Of a stretch of 5,829 nucleotides of DNA, positions 1 through 5,347 are shown piece after piece. Below the pieces are notes generated by a model, which saw only the letters and a list, made by a program, of their open reading frames with translations, was not told where the DNA came from and searched no databases. The translations under genes were made by a program, and so were the position numbers. This DNA comes from Lachnospiraceae bacterium. Lineage in GTDB: Bacteria > Bacillota > Clostridia > Lachnospirales > Lachnospiraceae. The stretch spans positions 1-5,829 of the forward strand of contig JAFVAA010000425.1 in NCBI GenBank assembly GCA_017476305.1, written 5' to 3'. Within the stretch, counting starts at the first letter, position 1; each line of letters starts with the position of its first letter.

Positions 1-293
1 AAATTTTTTTCCCTGCCATCCGCAAATTTCACCACCAGAGTATACGAAAAAATCTTTTTCCCCGGTACTAAAACGGAAAAAAAGCCCGCTTCATCTGCTT
101 CCGACATCCTGTGCAGCTTTCCATCCTCTAATGACTTCACAAACATAGAAGTCGCATTCGGAACAAATGCCTGAATCAAAATCCCACCGGAAACCTTATG
201 CGCCCCAAGCACCTCTTCCGGATGGTCATGCTCCGCATACACGATGGTTTCTATCTCTGCCCAATCCATTAAATCGTACAATTTTTTATTCAT
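1..293 (-). CDS. glgB: 1,4-alpha-glucan branching enzyme GlgB, N-terminal part (3' end outside window)
   Basis: GlgB makes the alpha-1,6 branches of glycogen by cutting an alpha-1,4 chain and transferring it; it is cytosolic. Only 97 codons plus two bases are present. The protein begins MNKKLYDLMDWAEIETIVYA and contains HPEEVLGAHKV near residues 24-34, then GGILIQAFVPNA near 36-47. This matches the start of the GlgB N-terminal/CBM48 beta-sandwich (pattern P-x-x-x-LG-x-H, then a strand ending in F-x-P-x-A). The GH13 catalytic barrel would lie beyond position 1. The ATG at 293-291 is fixed by GGGAGG at 304-309, 10 nt upstream; the next in-frame ATG upstream (311-309) is followed by an in-frame TAG. 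It starts 40 bp after the DUF1015 stop with no terminator between, so co-transcription is likely. Another CBM48/GH13 enzyme is possible because the catalytic domain is not visible. Confidence 0.83.
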   Translation of the reverse strand, partial: MNKKLYDLMDWAEIETIVYAEHDHPEEVLGAHKVSGGILIQAFVPNATSMFVKSLEDGKLHRMSEADEAGFFSVLVPGKKIFSYTLVVKFADGREKN

Positions 294-333
294 CTGCTAA
301 AATCCTCCCATGTATCATCTCCCAGGCAATCAC

Positions 334-1578
334 CTATTGCTCAATCTCGTGAATAAAAATTCCACTTCGAAGCTTCGGCTCGAACCATGTGGATTTTGGC
401 GGCATTAAAAGTCCGGCATCTGCCACATCAAACAGTTCATGGATAGATGTCGGATACATGGCAAAAGAAACCTTCATATCCTCATCCGCCCGCCGCTCCA
501 GTTCTTCCAAGCCTCTGATTCCACCGATAAATGCAATCCTTTCATCGGTGCGTGGATCCTCGATTCCAAGTACAGGCTTTAATAAATAGTCCTGTAAAAG
601 AGAAACATCCAAAGAAGCCACTGCATCCGTAATCTTTAAAAGCTCCCCCTTTGCTTCTAATAAATACCACTGCTTTTCCAAATACATGGTAACCTGTCCC
701 TTCGCCCACGGGTGCTTTGGTCCGTCAAGCTCTGTTACCGTAAAGTTTTCCTGTATTTTTTCTATAAATTCAACCTTCGTCAAGCCATTTAAATCCTTGA
801 CGCTTCTGTTATAGTCCATGATGAGGAGCTCGGTATCCGGAAACAGTACTGATAGGAAGAAATTAAATTCCTCTGTTCCTTTATAATCCGGATGCTCTTC
901 CCTGCGTTTCAAACTCACCTTGACCGCCGACGCTGCTCTGTGATGTCCATCTGCAATATAGATTTCCCCAATCTGCTCAAACGTCTTTTCTATCTTTTCT
1001 ACATCAGCAGCCATGGAAACCTTCCATACCCTGTGCCCTATCCCGTCTTTCGCCGTAAAATCATATAGGGCTTCCGTTTCCGTCTTTACCTTCGAAACGA
1101 TCTGATCTAAAGCATCATTTGAACGGTATGCCAAAAAAATGGGACCTGTCTGTGCACTCATGGTGTCTACATGATGAATCCTGTCCTGTTCCTTTTCTTC
1201 ACGGGTATTCTCATGTTTTTTTATAACACCGTTCCTATAATCATCCACACTTGCAACAGCCACAATTCCCGTCTGTGCCCTGCCATCCATCGTCAATTCA
1301 TAGATGTAATAGCATCTGTCCGGATCCTCTATATAAATGCCATCCGTCTTCATCTCCTGATAGATATCCCTGGCCTTTTCATATACCCTGTCATCATAAG
1401 TGTCTACTTCATCCGGAAACTGCGTTTCTGCCCGGTCTATTTTCAGAAATGAGTAAGGTTCTTCCTCTACCTCTTTCTTTGCTTCCTGCCTGCTGTAAAC
1501 ATCATACGGTAATGCTGCTACCCTTGCTGCAAATTCTTTTTTTGGTCTCACTGCCCGAAATGGTTTCATCTTTGCCAT
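334..1578 (-). CDS. DUF1015 family protein (ParB/SerK-like fold, possible kinase)
   Basis: A complete 414-residue protein of the DUF1015 family, usually about 400-450 residues and cytosolic. Visible family hallmarks are MKPFRAVRP at residues 4-12, ALPYDVYS at 22-29, the charged block KKHENTREEKEQDR at 120-133, SAQTGPIFL at 141-149 and the signature YIADGHHRAASA at 207-218. The family has been linked to the ParB/sulfiredoxin-like fold, whose archaeal member SerK is a free-serine kinase, and in many Clostridia and Bacteroidetes it lies beside serA/serC. A role in serine phosphorylation is therefore plausible, but this is inference. Here its neighbour is glgB, not ser genes. I chose the ATG at 1578-1576 because GGGAGAG (1584-1590) precedes it and MAKMKPF is the family N-terminus. 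The frame stays open up to 1698, but those 40 extra codons cover the promoter and leader. Confidence 0.9.
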   Translation of the reverse strand: MAKMKPFRAVRPKKEFAARVAALPYDVYSRQEAKKEVEEEPYSFLKIDRAETQFPDEVDTYDDRVYEKARDIYQEMKTDGIYIEDPDRCYYIYELTMDGRAQTGIVAVASVDDYRNGVIKKHENTREEKEQDRIHHVDTMSAQTGPIFLAYRSNDALDQIVSKVKTETEALYDFTAKDGIGHRVWKVSMAADVEKIEKTFEQIGEIYIADGHHRAASAVKVSLKRREEHPDYKGTEEFNFFLSVLFPDTELLIMDYNRSVKDLNGLTKVEFIEKIQENFTVTELDGPKHPWAKGQVTMYLEKQWYLLEAKGELLKITDAVASLDVSLLQDYLLKPVLGIEDPRTDERIAFIGGIRGLEELERRADEDMKVSFAMYPTSIHELFDVADAGLLMPPKSTWFEPKLRSGIFIHEIEQ

Positions 1579-1648
1579 ATCTTCTCTCCCATCTGCTTTA
1601 AAATTCAAATCCGTCCTGCTGATCATGTAAATAACCAAACTTATGTAT

Positions 1649-1678
1649 AGTATAACAGAAACCTTATAAAAAAGGCAA
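1649..1678 (-). promoter_or_regulatory. Sigma-A promoter for DUF1015-glgB
   Basis: On the minus strand, -35 TTGCCT (1673-1678) and -10 TATACT (1649-1654) are 18 bp apart. A TG one base before the -10 (1656-1657) makes it an extended -10. Transcription would start near 1642, giving a leader of about 64 nt before the DUF1015 ATG. No other promoter is apparent before glgB, so it probably drives both genes. Confidence 0.65.
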
Positions 1679-1682
1679 TACT

Positions 1683-1690
1683 CTGCGCAG
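1683..1690. promoter_or_regulatory. 8-bp palindrome between divergent promoters (possible operator)
   Basis: CTGCGCAG is a perfect 8-bp palindrome located between the two -35 hexamers (1673-1678 minus, 1698-1703 plus), almost centred in the 19-bp gap. A dimeric regulator bound here would touch both RNA polymerase sites. The flanks do not extend the symmetry, and an 8-bp palindrome is common by chance, so this is a weak call. Confidence 0.2.
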
Positions 1691-1697
1691 TTTTTCA

Positions 1698-1726
1698 TTG
1701 TTCTTTTTTCCTGTCTCTGCTATAAT
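1698..1726 (+). promoter_or_regulatory. Sigma-A promoter for the HAD-GNAT gene
   Basis: -35 TTGTTC (1698-1703), a 17-bp spacer and a perfect -10 TATAAT (1721-1726) preceded by TGC, an extended -10. The start would be near 1733, leaving a leader of about 43 nt to the ATG at 1776. It lies back to back with the DUF1015 promoter. Confidence 0.75.
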
Positions 1727-1775
1727 AAAACTGTTAAGAGCTTTTAAAAAACGGACAGAAAAGGAGGCGATCATT

Positions 1776-2954
1776 ATGCTAAAAGCGATTATTTTTGATA
1801 TGGACGGAGTCATCATAGACAGCGAACCACAGCACGGAAGAGCTGCCTTAAACGTATTCAGGAAATATGGAGCCGTGGCAGATGACAGTTATCACGAACA
1901 ATTTATTGGAAGTTCTACAGAAAATATGATTGAAACCGTGATAAAAGAGTTTCATTTTTCTATATCAGCGGAAGAATTGCTAAATGAAGTGGAAACAGAA
2001 AAAAGAAAGCTTTTAAAAGAGGAAGGCTATACGATATCTCCGGGAATAACTGAATTACTCAAAAATTTATACCAGAACGGATACCATGTGGCCATCGCAT
2101 CCTCCTCCACCCCTTCTGAAATCGAAAGAGCAGTAAAAGCATTAGGCATAAAGAAATATTTCAAAAAACTGATTTCCAGTTCCCAGGTAAAAAATCCAAA
2201 ACCGGCACCGGATACCTTTCTCTACGCATTAAAGGAATTAGGGGTAAAGGCAGAAGAAGCGATGGTAGTGGAAGACTCACAGTTCGGAGCAGAAGCTGCC
2301 AAAGCTGCGGGAATCACCTGCGTCGGATATGTCAACCCACATTCTGGCAGGCAGGATCTAAAAAGTGCAGATGTTCTTTTAGAATCCTTTGAAACCATAG
2401 ATTACAGATTTTTCAAAAACGTACACAAAAGAAGCAACGGAATTCCGATTACGATTGCCGATACGAAGCATCTCGTGATCTCCGAAATGTCTGTAAAGGA
2501 TGTTGCCATGATGTATGAAATCTATAAGGATCCGGAGGTCAGAAAATATGTTCCGGAAATTGATGAATATATGGAATTCGAAATCGAAAAACAGGCTGCC
2601 TATATCAGAAATGTCTATTCCTTCTACGGCTATGGCATCTGGGGCGTTTACAGCAAAACATCCAAAGCCCTCATCGGAAGATGTGGAATTGAAAACCAGA
2701 TGGTGGATGGAAAAGCGGAAATTACTCTTTCCTACCTTTTAGACAAAGAACATTGGGGGTTCGGCTACGCCCTGGAATGCTGCAGAGCCGTTTTCGAATA
2801 TGCAAAAACAGAGCTTGATATCAAACGTATTGTGGCTGTCATCGATAAAGAAAATACCCGTTCTATAGAAACCGCCAAAAATTTAGGAATGGCTTTCGAA
2901 AAAGATATAGAATATAAAGGGAGAGACTGCGTCCTCTATGCCATCTCACTATAG
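1776..2954 (+). CDS. Bifunctional HAD-superfamily hydrolase / GNAT N-acetyltransferase fusion
   Basis: 392 residues holding two enzymes. Residues 1-212 are a HAD subfamily IA domain of the beta-phosphoglucomutase/phosphatase type: motif I FDMDGV with Asp8 and Asp10, motif II ASSS at 108-111, motif III Lys142 in NPKPAPD, and motif IV Glu166-Asp167. The helical cap sits between about 15 and 85. Residues 225-392 are a GNAT domain of the RimJ/RimL (acetyltransf_3) type, with the acetyl-CoA loop region HWGFGYALE at 326-334 and the family motif ENTRSIETAKNLGM at 359-372. All HAD catalytic positions are present, so the phosphotransferase half should be active; neither substrate can be read from sequence. 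The ATG at 1776 is set by AAGGAGG at 1761-1767 with 8-nt spacing; the frame is open from 1698, but that part covers the promoter. It is transcribed divergently from DUF1015 and appears monocistronic. Confidence 0.92.
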   Translation: MLKAIIFDMDGVIIDSEPQHGRAALNVFRKYGAVADDSYHEQFIGSSTENMIETVIKEFHFSISAEELLNEVETEKRKLLKEEGYTISPGITELLKNLYQNGYHVAIASSSTPSEIERAVKALGIKKYFKKLISSSQVKNPKPAPDTFLYALKELGVKAEEAMVVEDSQFGAEAAKAAGITCVGYVNPHSGRQDLKSADVLLESFETIDYRFFKNVHKRSNGIPITIADTKHLVISEMSVKDVAMMYEIYKDPEVRKYVPEIDEYMEFEIEKQAAYIRNVYSFYGYGIWGVYSKTSKALIGRCGIENQMVDGKAEITLSYLLDKEHWGFGYALECCRAVFEYAKTELDIKRIVAVIDKENTRSIETAKNLGMAFEKDIEYKGRDCVLYAISL

Positions 2955-2976
2955 CAAAAAGCGAATAGAATAAAAC

Positions 2977-3020
2977 GAGCAAGCCCCTCCTATCGCACTT
3001 TACTTAGGAGGGGCTTGCTC
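2977..3020. terminator. Perfect 16-bp hairpin between convergent genes, likely terminator
   Basis: GAGCAAGCCCCTCCTA (2977-2992) and its exact reverse complement (3005-3020) enclose a 12-nt loop. It lies 22 bp after the HAD-GNAT stop. On the plus strand no T-run follows, so it is an atypical intrinsic terminator there. On the minus strand the stem is followed by the T-rich stretch GTTTTATTC (2976-2968), which suits termination of transcripts coming from the lipoprotein gene. A bidirectional terminator is the simplest reading. Confidence 0.7.
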
Positions 3021-3034
3021 ACTCACGGAGCTTT

Positions 3035-3056
3035 AGAAGATCTTCGAAGAGCTTCT
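3035..3056. repeat. Imperfect 22-bp palindrome
   Basis: AGAAGATCTTC followed by GAAGAGCTTCT is symmetric except for one position per arm (A3040 against G3051). As RNA it would give a short stem with a TCGA loop. It sits just to the right of the 16-bp hairpin. The function is unknown; it could be an accessory part of the terminator region or a protein site. Confidence 0.4.
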
Positions 3057-3090
3057 CTAAATATCTGGTACATCATAAATTATTTCTCTC

Positions 3091-3200
3091 TACGTTAAAT
3101 TTGTCAAATTTTCCATATGCTGAGTCAGCCTCAATCAGCGTAGCCCGCTACGCCTCTTTCGGTTTCCTTGTATATGAAAAATTTTCCTGCATTTAACATA
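3091..3200. repeat. ~110-bp imperfect inverted repeat with internal hairpins (MITE-like or structured RNA)
   Basis: The ends TACGTTAAAT (3091-3100) and ATTTAACATA (3191-3200) are inverted repeats matching at 9 of 10 positions. After an internal loop, 3106-3120 pairs with 3170-3184 in about 14 pairs with two bulges and one G-T pair. The apical part holds TGAG/CTCA (3121-3124 with 3130-3133) and GCGTAG-CCCG-CTACGC (3138-3153). The result is a long stem topped by a multi-branched head. I see no ORF in it and do not recognise the family. Candidates are a dispersed non-autonomous repeat with TA at its tips, or a structured RNA in the 3' region of the lipoprotein transcript. Confidence 0.5.
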
Positions 3201-3222
3201 AAGGAATTAAATTTATAATGTA

Positions 3223-3585
3223 CTAGTTTTTCTTACCACTTGTCACGGAATTGTTGGTGTCTGTATCTGTCGCTGAATTCGTGTCGTCCATATTTCTTTC
3301 CTCGTTATCATCCGTCACACCGTCAATCGCCTTCTTCGTACCATTGGCAGCACCATCGACAGCATCCTCCGCCCCATCAATAACATCCTTTGCCCCTTCT
3401 CCAATGTCATCAACGGCACTATCCGTACCATTTTCTACATCCTCTCCTAAATTTCCCGGAGAAGCAGTAGCTTCCGTACCTGCATTGTTATTATCTGTGC
3501 TGTTATTATTTCCACAGCCTGCAAATAGCATCATGGATAAACATAATACTGTCGTTAAAACTAAATATTTTTTTCTCAAAATCAT
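3223..3585 (-). CDS. Small acidic lipoprotein with helical 7/11-residue repeats
   Basis: A 120-residue exported lipoprotein of unknown function. Residues 1-24 are a signal peptide: MILRKKY, a hydrophobic core, then LFAGC with the lipidated Cys24. An Asn/Thr/Ser-rich linker follows to about residue 45. Residues 47-93 repeat a unit G-x-x-x-(A/V)-(V/I)-D-(D/G) starting at 53, 64, 71 and 82, rich in Asp, Glu, Gly and Ala, as in an amphipathic helix. The tail (94-120) is Asp/Asn/Thr-rich and ends in GKKN. No enzyme motif is visible. I chose the ATG at 3585-3583 because AAAGG lies 7 nt upstream; the in-frame ATG at 3591-3589 is only 1 nt from that site. It lies downstream of gltA on the same strand, with its own candidate promoter, and converges on the HAD-GNAT gene. 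Confidence 0.8.
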   Translation of the reverse strand: MILRKKYLVLTTVLCLSMMLFAGCGNNNSTDNNNAGTEATASPGNLGEDVENGTDSAVDDIGEGAKDVIDGAEDAVDGAANGTKKAIDGVTDDNEERNMDDTNSATDTDTNNSVTSGKKN

Positions 3586-3592
3586 CACCATA

Positions 3593-3600
3593 CCTTTCTT
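3593..3600 (-). promoter_or_regulatory. Ribosome binding site deciding the lipoprotein start
   Basis: Minus-strand AAGAAAGG ends 7 nt before the ATG at 3585 but only 1 nt before the ATG at 3591, so it favours the shorter product. It is weaker than the AGGAGG sites of gltA and the HAD-GNAT gene. Confidence 0.55.
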
Positions 3601-3603
3601 TTG

Positions 3604-3621
3604 GGAACCTGAAACAGTTCC
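3604..3621 (-). promoter_or_regulatory. Leader hairpin next to the lipoprotein ribosome site
   Basis: Minus-strand GGAACTG-TTT-CAGGTTCC forms 7 pairs with one bulged G. It ends 3 nt before the ribosome site. Its GGAAC arm could instead pair with the right arm of the upstream hairpin at 3644-3671, so the two stems may be partly alternative. Confidence 0.35.
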
Positions 3622-3643
3622 TTGCTCTCATAAAAATCTATAC

Positions 3644-3671
3644 AAGAACAGGAAACACATTTCCTGTTCCT
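3644..3671 (-). promoter_or_regulatory. 12-bp hairpin in the lipoprotein leader
   Basis: Minus-strand AGGAACAGGAAA, loop TGTG, TTTCCTGTTCTT: 12 pairs including one G-T. It is followed 7 nt later by ATTTTTAT (3629-3636), so it could be a weak attenuator, the terminator of gltA read-through, or a stabilising 5' hairpin if transcription starts near 3672. Confidence 0.45.
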
Positions 3672-3702
3672 GCAAAAGATAGTATGTGACAAATTTTGTT
3701 TT

Positions 3703-3731
3703 CTATTCCAATTTTTTTCACTTTATGTCAA
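3703..3731 (-). promoter_or_regulatory. Candidate promoter of the lipoprotein gene (perfect -35, weak -10)
   Basis: A consensus TTGACA lies at 3726-3731 on the minus strand. At the proper 17-bp spacing the -10 would be GAATAG, a poor match, so the promoter may need an activator. The other strand of the -35 reads TGTCAAA (3726-3732), which fits the relaxed Spo0A-box core. An alternative -10, TACTAT at 3679-3684, lacks a good -35. Confidence 0.3.
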
Positions 3732-3779
3732 AACTGTGTTTTTCAACCCGGACACCTGTATTTTTTCTCACAAAAAATC

Positions 3780-5135
3780 CTATTCCTCCACATGATGCCC
3801 TACATATTTATAGGCCGGACGAATGATCTTTCCTTTATTTACGAGCTCCTCCAAACGATGCGCACTCCATCCTGAAATTCTGGAAATCGCAAAAAGCGGC
3901 GTAAATAACTCCTCCGGAATGCCGAGCATCGTATAGGTAAGACCACTATAAAAGTCTACATTTGCACAGATCGGCTTCATCACATGGGAACGATTTTCTA
4001 AAAGCTCTTTAGAAATATTTTCCACACGCTCATATAAAGCAAACTCCTCTTCCATGCCAATTTCCTTCGCAAGAGTCTCTGCATATCCCTTTAAAATCAC
4101 CTCTCGCGGATCAGAAAGCGTATAGACTGCATGCCCCATTCCATAGATCAGTCCCAATCCGTCAAAGGCTTCCTTCTTTAAAATCTTTTGCAGATACTCA
4201 CGGACAGAAGCTTCACTTCCCGGATCCGGACAATTTTCCTTTAAATCCCGCATCATCTGCTGTACTTTCAGATTTGCCCCTCCATGCCTCGGACCCTTTA
4301 AGGAGGCGATAGAAGCTGCAACCGCAGAATAAGTATCTGTACCGGAGGAAGTCACCACATGATTGGTAAAAGTAGAATTATTTCCTCCCCCGTGCTCTGC
4401 ATGAAGCACAAGTGCAGCATCTAACACTCTGGCTTCCAGCTGCGTAAACTGTCCATCCGGGCGCAGCATCTGCAATATATTTTCAGCAGTAGAATACTGC
4501 TTCAGTGCCGGTTTGATCACTAATGGCTCTAAAAATGTAAAGTGACGATACGCATGGTAATTATATACTGCAATTAACGGAAGCTTTGCTATGAGCTGCA
4601 AAGACTGCCTAAGTACATTCGGAACAGAAATATTATCCGGATCCGCATCATAGGAATATAGTGTCAAGACACTTTTCTGCAGGCCATTCATCAGATTCGC
4701 ACTCGGAGCCTTCATGATCACATCTCTTACGAACTGTCCGGAAAGCTCCTGAAGACTGGATAAAATCTCTTCAAAATCCTTTAGCTGCTCTCCGGTCGGA
4801 AGATTTCCAAACAGTAAAAGATACGTAGCTTCTTCAAATGCATACCTCTTTTCCAGTCCTGCTCCTACTATTTTTTCTACATTGTAACCCTGATAATAGA
4901 GTTTTCCTTCTGTCGGCTCCTTCACCCCATTTACATTATCGTACCCGATTACGTCAGAAATTTCTGTCAGCCCTGTCAATACTCCCTTTCCTGTACTATC
5001 CCGAAGTCCTCGTTTTACATCGTATTCCTGATACAGATTCAGGTCAATGGCACCTGATTTCATACAATTTTCTACCAACTCATCGAATTTATTATCCAAC
5101 GTATCCGTCAGCGACATCATAGAGCTTGCACGCAT
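3780..5135 (-). CDS. gltA: Citrate synthase
   Basis: This enzyme condenses acetyl-CoA with oxaloacetate to give citrate and CoA in the cytosol. In a fermenting anaerobe this mainly feeds 2-oxoglutarate and glutamate synthesis. The 451-residue protein has the catalytic triad of the family: His248 in HAEHGGGNNST, His284 in GPRHGGAN and Asp394 in NVDFYSG. It also has GMGHAVYTLSDPR at 332-344 and the RISGWSAHRLEE segment at 419-430. It belongs to the longer clostridial type, with about 50 extra N-terminal residues before the usual TGLTEIS start region (54-60). The ATG at 5135-5133 follows AAAGGAGGG (5142-5150), an almost ideal site. It has its own promoter at 5284-5312 and a leader of about 140 nt. 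A 2-methylcitrate synthase is the main alternative, but no prp genes are nearby. Confidence 0.95.
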   Translation of the reverse strand: MRASSMMSLTDTLDNKFDELVENCMKSGAIDLNLYQEYDVKRGLRDSTGKGVLTGLTEISDVIGYDNVNGVKEPTEGKLYYQGYNVEKIVGAGLEKRYAFEEATYLLLFGNLPTGEQLKDFEEILSSLQELSGQFVRDVIMKAPSANLMNGLQKSVLTLYSYDADPDNISVPNVLRQSLQLIAKLPLIAVYNYHAYRHFTFLEPLVIKPALKQYSTAENILQMLRPDGQFTQLEARVLDAALVLHAEHGGGNNSTFTNHVVTSSGTDTYSAVAASIASLKGPRHGGANLKVQQMMRDLKENCPDPGSEASVREYLQKILKKEAFDGLGLIYGMGHAVYTLSDPREVILKGYAETLAKEIGMEEEFALYERVENISKELLENRSHVMKPICANVDFYSGLTYTMLGIPEELFTPLFAISRISGWSAHRLEELVNKGKIIRPAYKYVGHHVEE

Positions 5136-5277
5136 ATGAATCCCTCCTTTGCTTTTCTACAATGCGGTCTGTGTCGTGTATATTTGTATTTATGTATTTT
5201 TGTATACAATATACAGATAATCTCAGGCGCAAAAGCACCGAACGATCCGCTAATACAAAAGCCTTTCTACACAATTA
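5136..5277 (-). promoter_or_regulatory. gltA 5' leader with RNA structure
   Basis: About 140 nt of untranslated RNA are expected between the predicted start near 5277 and the gltA ATG. It contains GGTGC-TTTT-GCGCC (5239-5226), a 5-bp stem that needs a G-U pair and so forms fully only in the minus-strand RNA. It also holds the AT-rich repeat stem at 5177-5215. No known riboswitch class is matched. The length and structure suggest post-transcriptional or protein-mediated control. Confidence 0.4.
5177..5215 (-). repeat. Four ATACA/TGTAT repeats at an 8-nt period, forming an AT-rich hairpin
   Basis: Plus-strand TGTAT begins at 5177, 5185, 5193 and 5201, exactly 8 nt apart; the gltA transcript carries these as ATACA. 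The same stretch folds: 5177-5189 pairs with 5204-5215 in 12 pairs with one bulge. It lies in the gltA leader, 27 nt upstream of the ribosome site. It may be a binding array or simply AT-rich repeat DNA. Confidence 0.5.
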
Positions 5278-5283
5278 GTTTAT

Positions 5284-5312
5284 ATTATATCGTAATTGTA
5301 GGAACTCGTCAA
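5284..5312 (-). promoter_or_regulatory. Strong sigma-A promoter of gltA
   Basis: Minus-strand -35 TTGACG (5307-5312), a 17-bp spacer and a perfect -10 TATAAT (5284-5289). The predicted start is near 5277. It lies in the spo0A-gltA gap, so gltA can be transcribed independently of spo0A. Confidence 0.85.
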
Positions 5313-5347
5313 GAAAATTTCCAAAGTCAGCGGCAAGCCGGCTTAAG

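Noticed and set aside
167..589. Plus-strand ORFs of 61 and 66 residues opposite glgB and DUF1015
   Set aside because: They are antisense to well-supported genes, with no ribosome site or recognisable domain.
1698..1775. N-terminal extension of the HAD-GNAT protein (ATG at 1698)
   Set aside because: It would put the -35 and -10 promoter elements inside the gene and has no ribosome site; the ATG at 1776 has AAGGAGG and the family N-terminus.
3251..3682. 143-residue plus-strand ORF opposite the lipoprotein gene
   Set aside because: It is an antisense shadow: a low-complexity Ser/Ala/Pro-rich translation with no domain, while the minus-strand frame has a signal peptide, lipobox and ribosome site.
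3760..3778. ATTTTTT-CTCAC-AAAAAAT hairpin just after the gltA stop as a terminator
   Set aside because: A 7-bp stem made only of A-T pairs is too weak for intrinsic termination, and no G-C stem precedes the T-run.
5215..5239. TPP riboswitch-like text in the gltA leader (GGTGC, then GCGCCTGAGA)
   Set aside because: Only the Thi-box-like half is seen; the ACCTGATC and GGATAATGCCAGCG parts required by the TPP aptamer are missing.
5092..5274. 60-residue minus-strand ORF across the gltA leader and start (possible leader peptide)
   Set aside because: It starts only about 3 nt after the predicted transcript start, has no room for a ribosome site, overlaps gltA out of frame and shows no regulatory codon run.
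5331..5347. Palindrome AAGCCGGCTT after the spo0A stop as a terminator
   Set aside because: The symmetry has no loop, and the alternative CGGC/GCCG stem leaves a 2-nt loop; there is no adjoining T-run.
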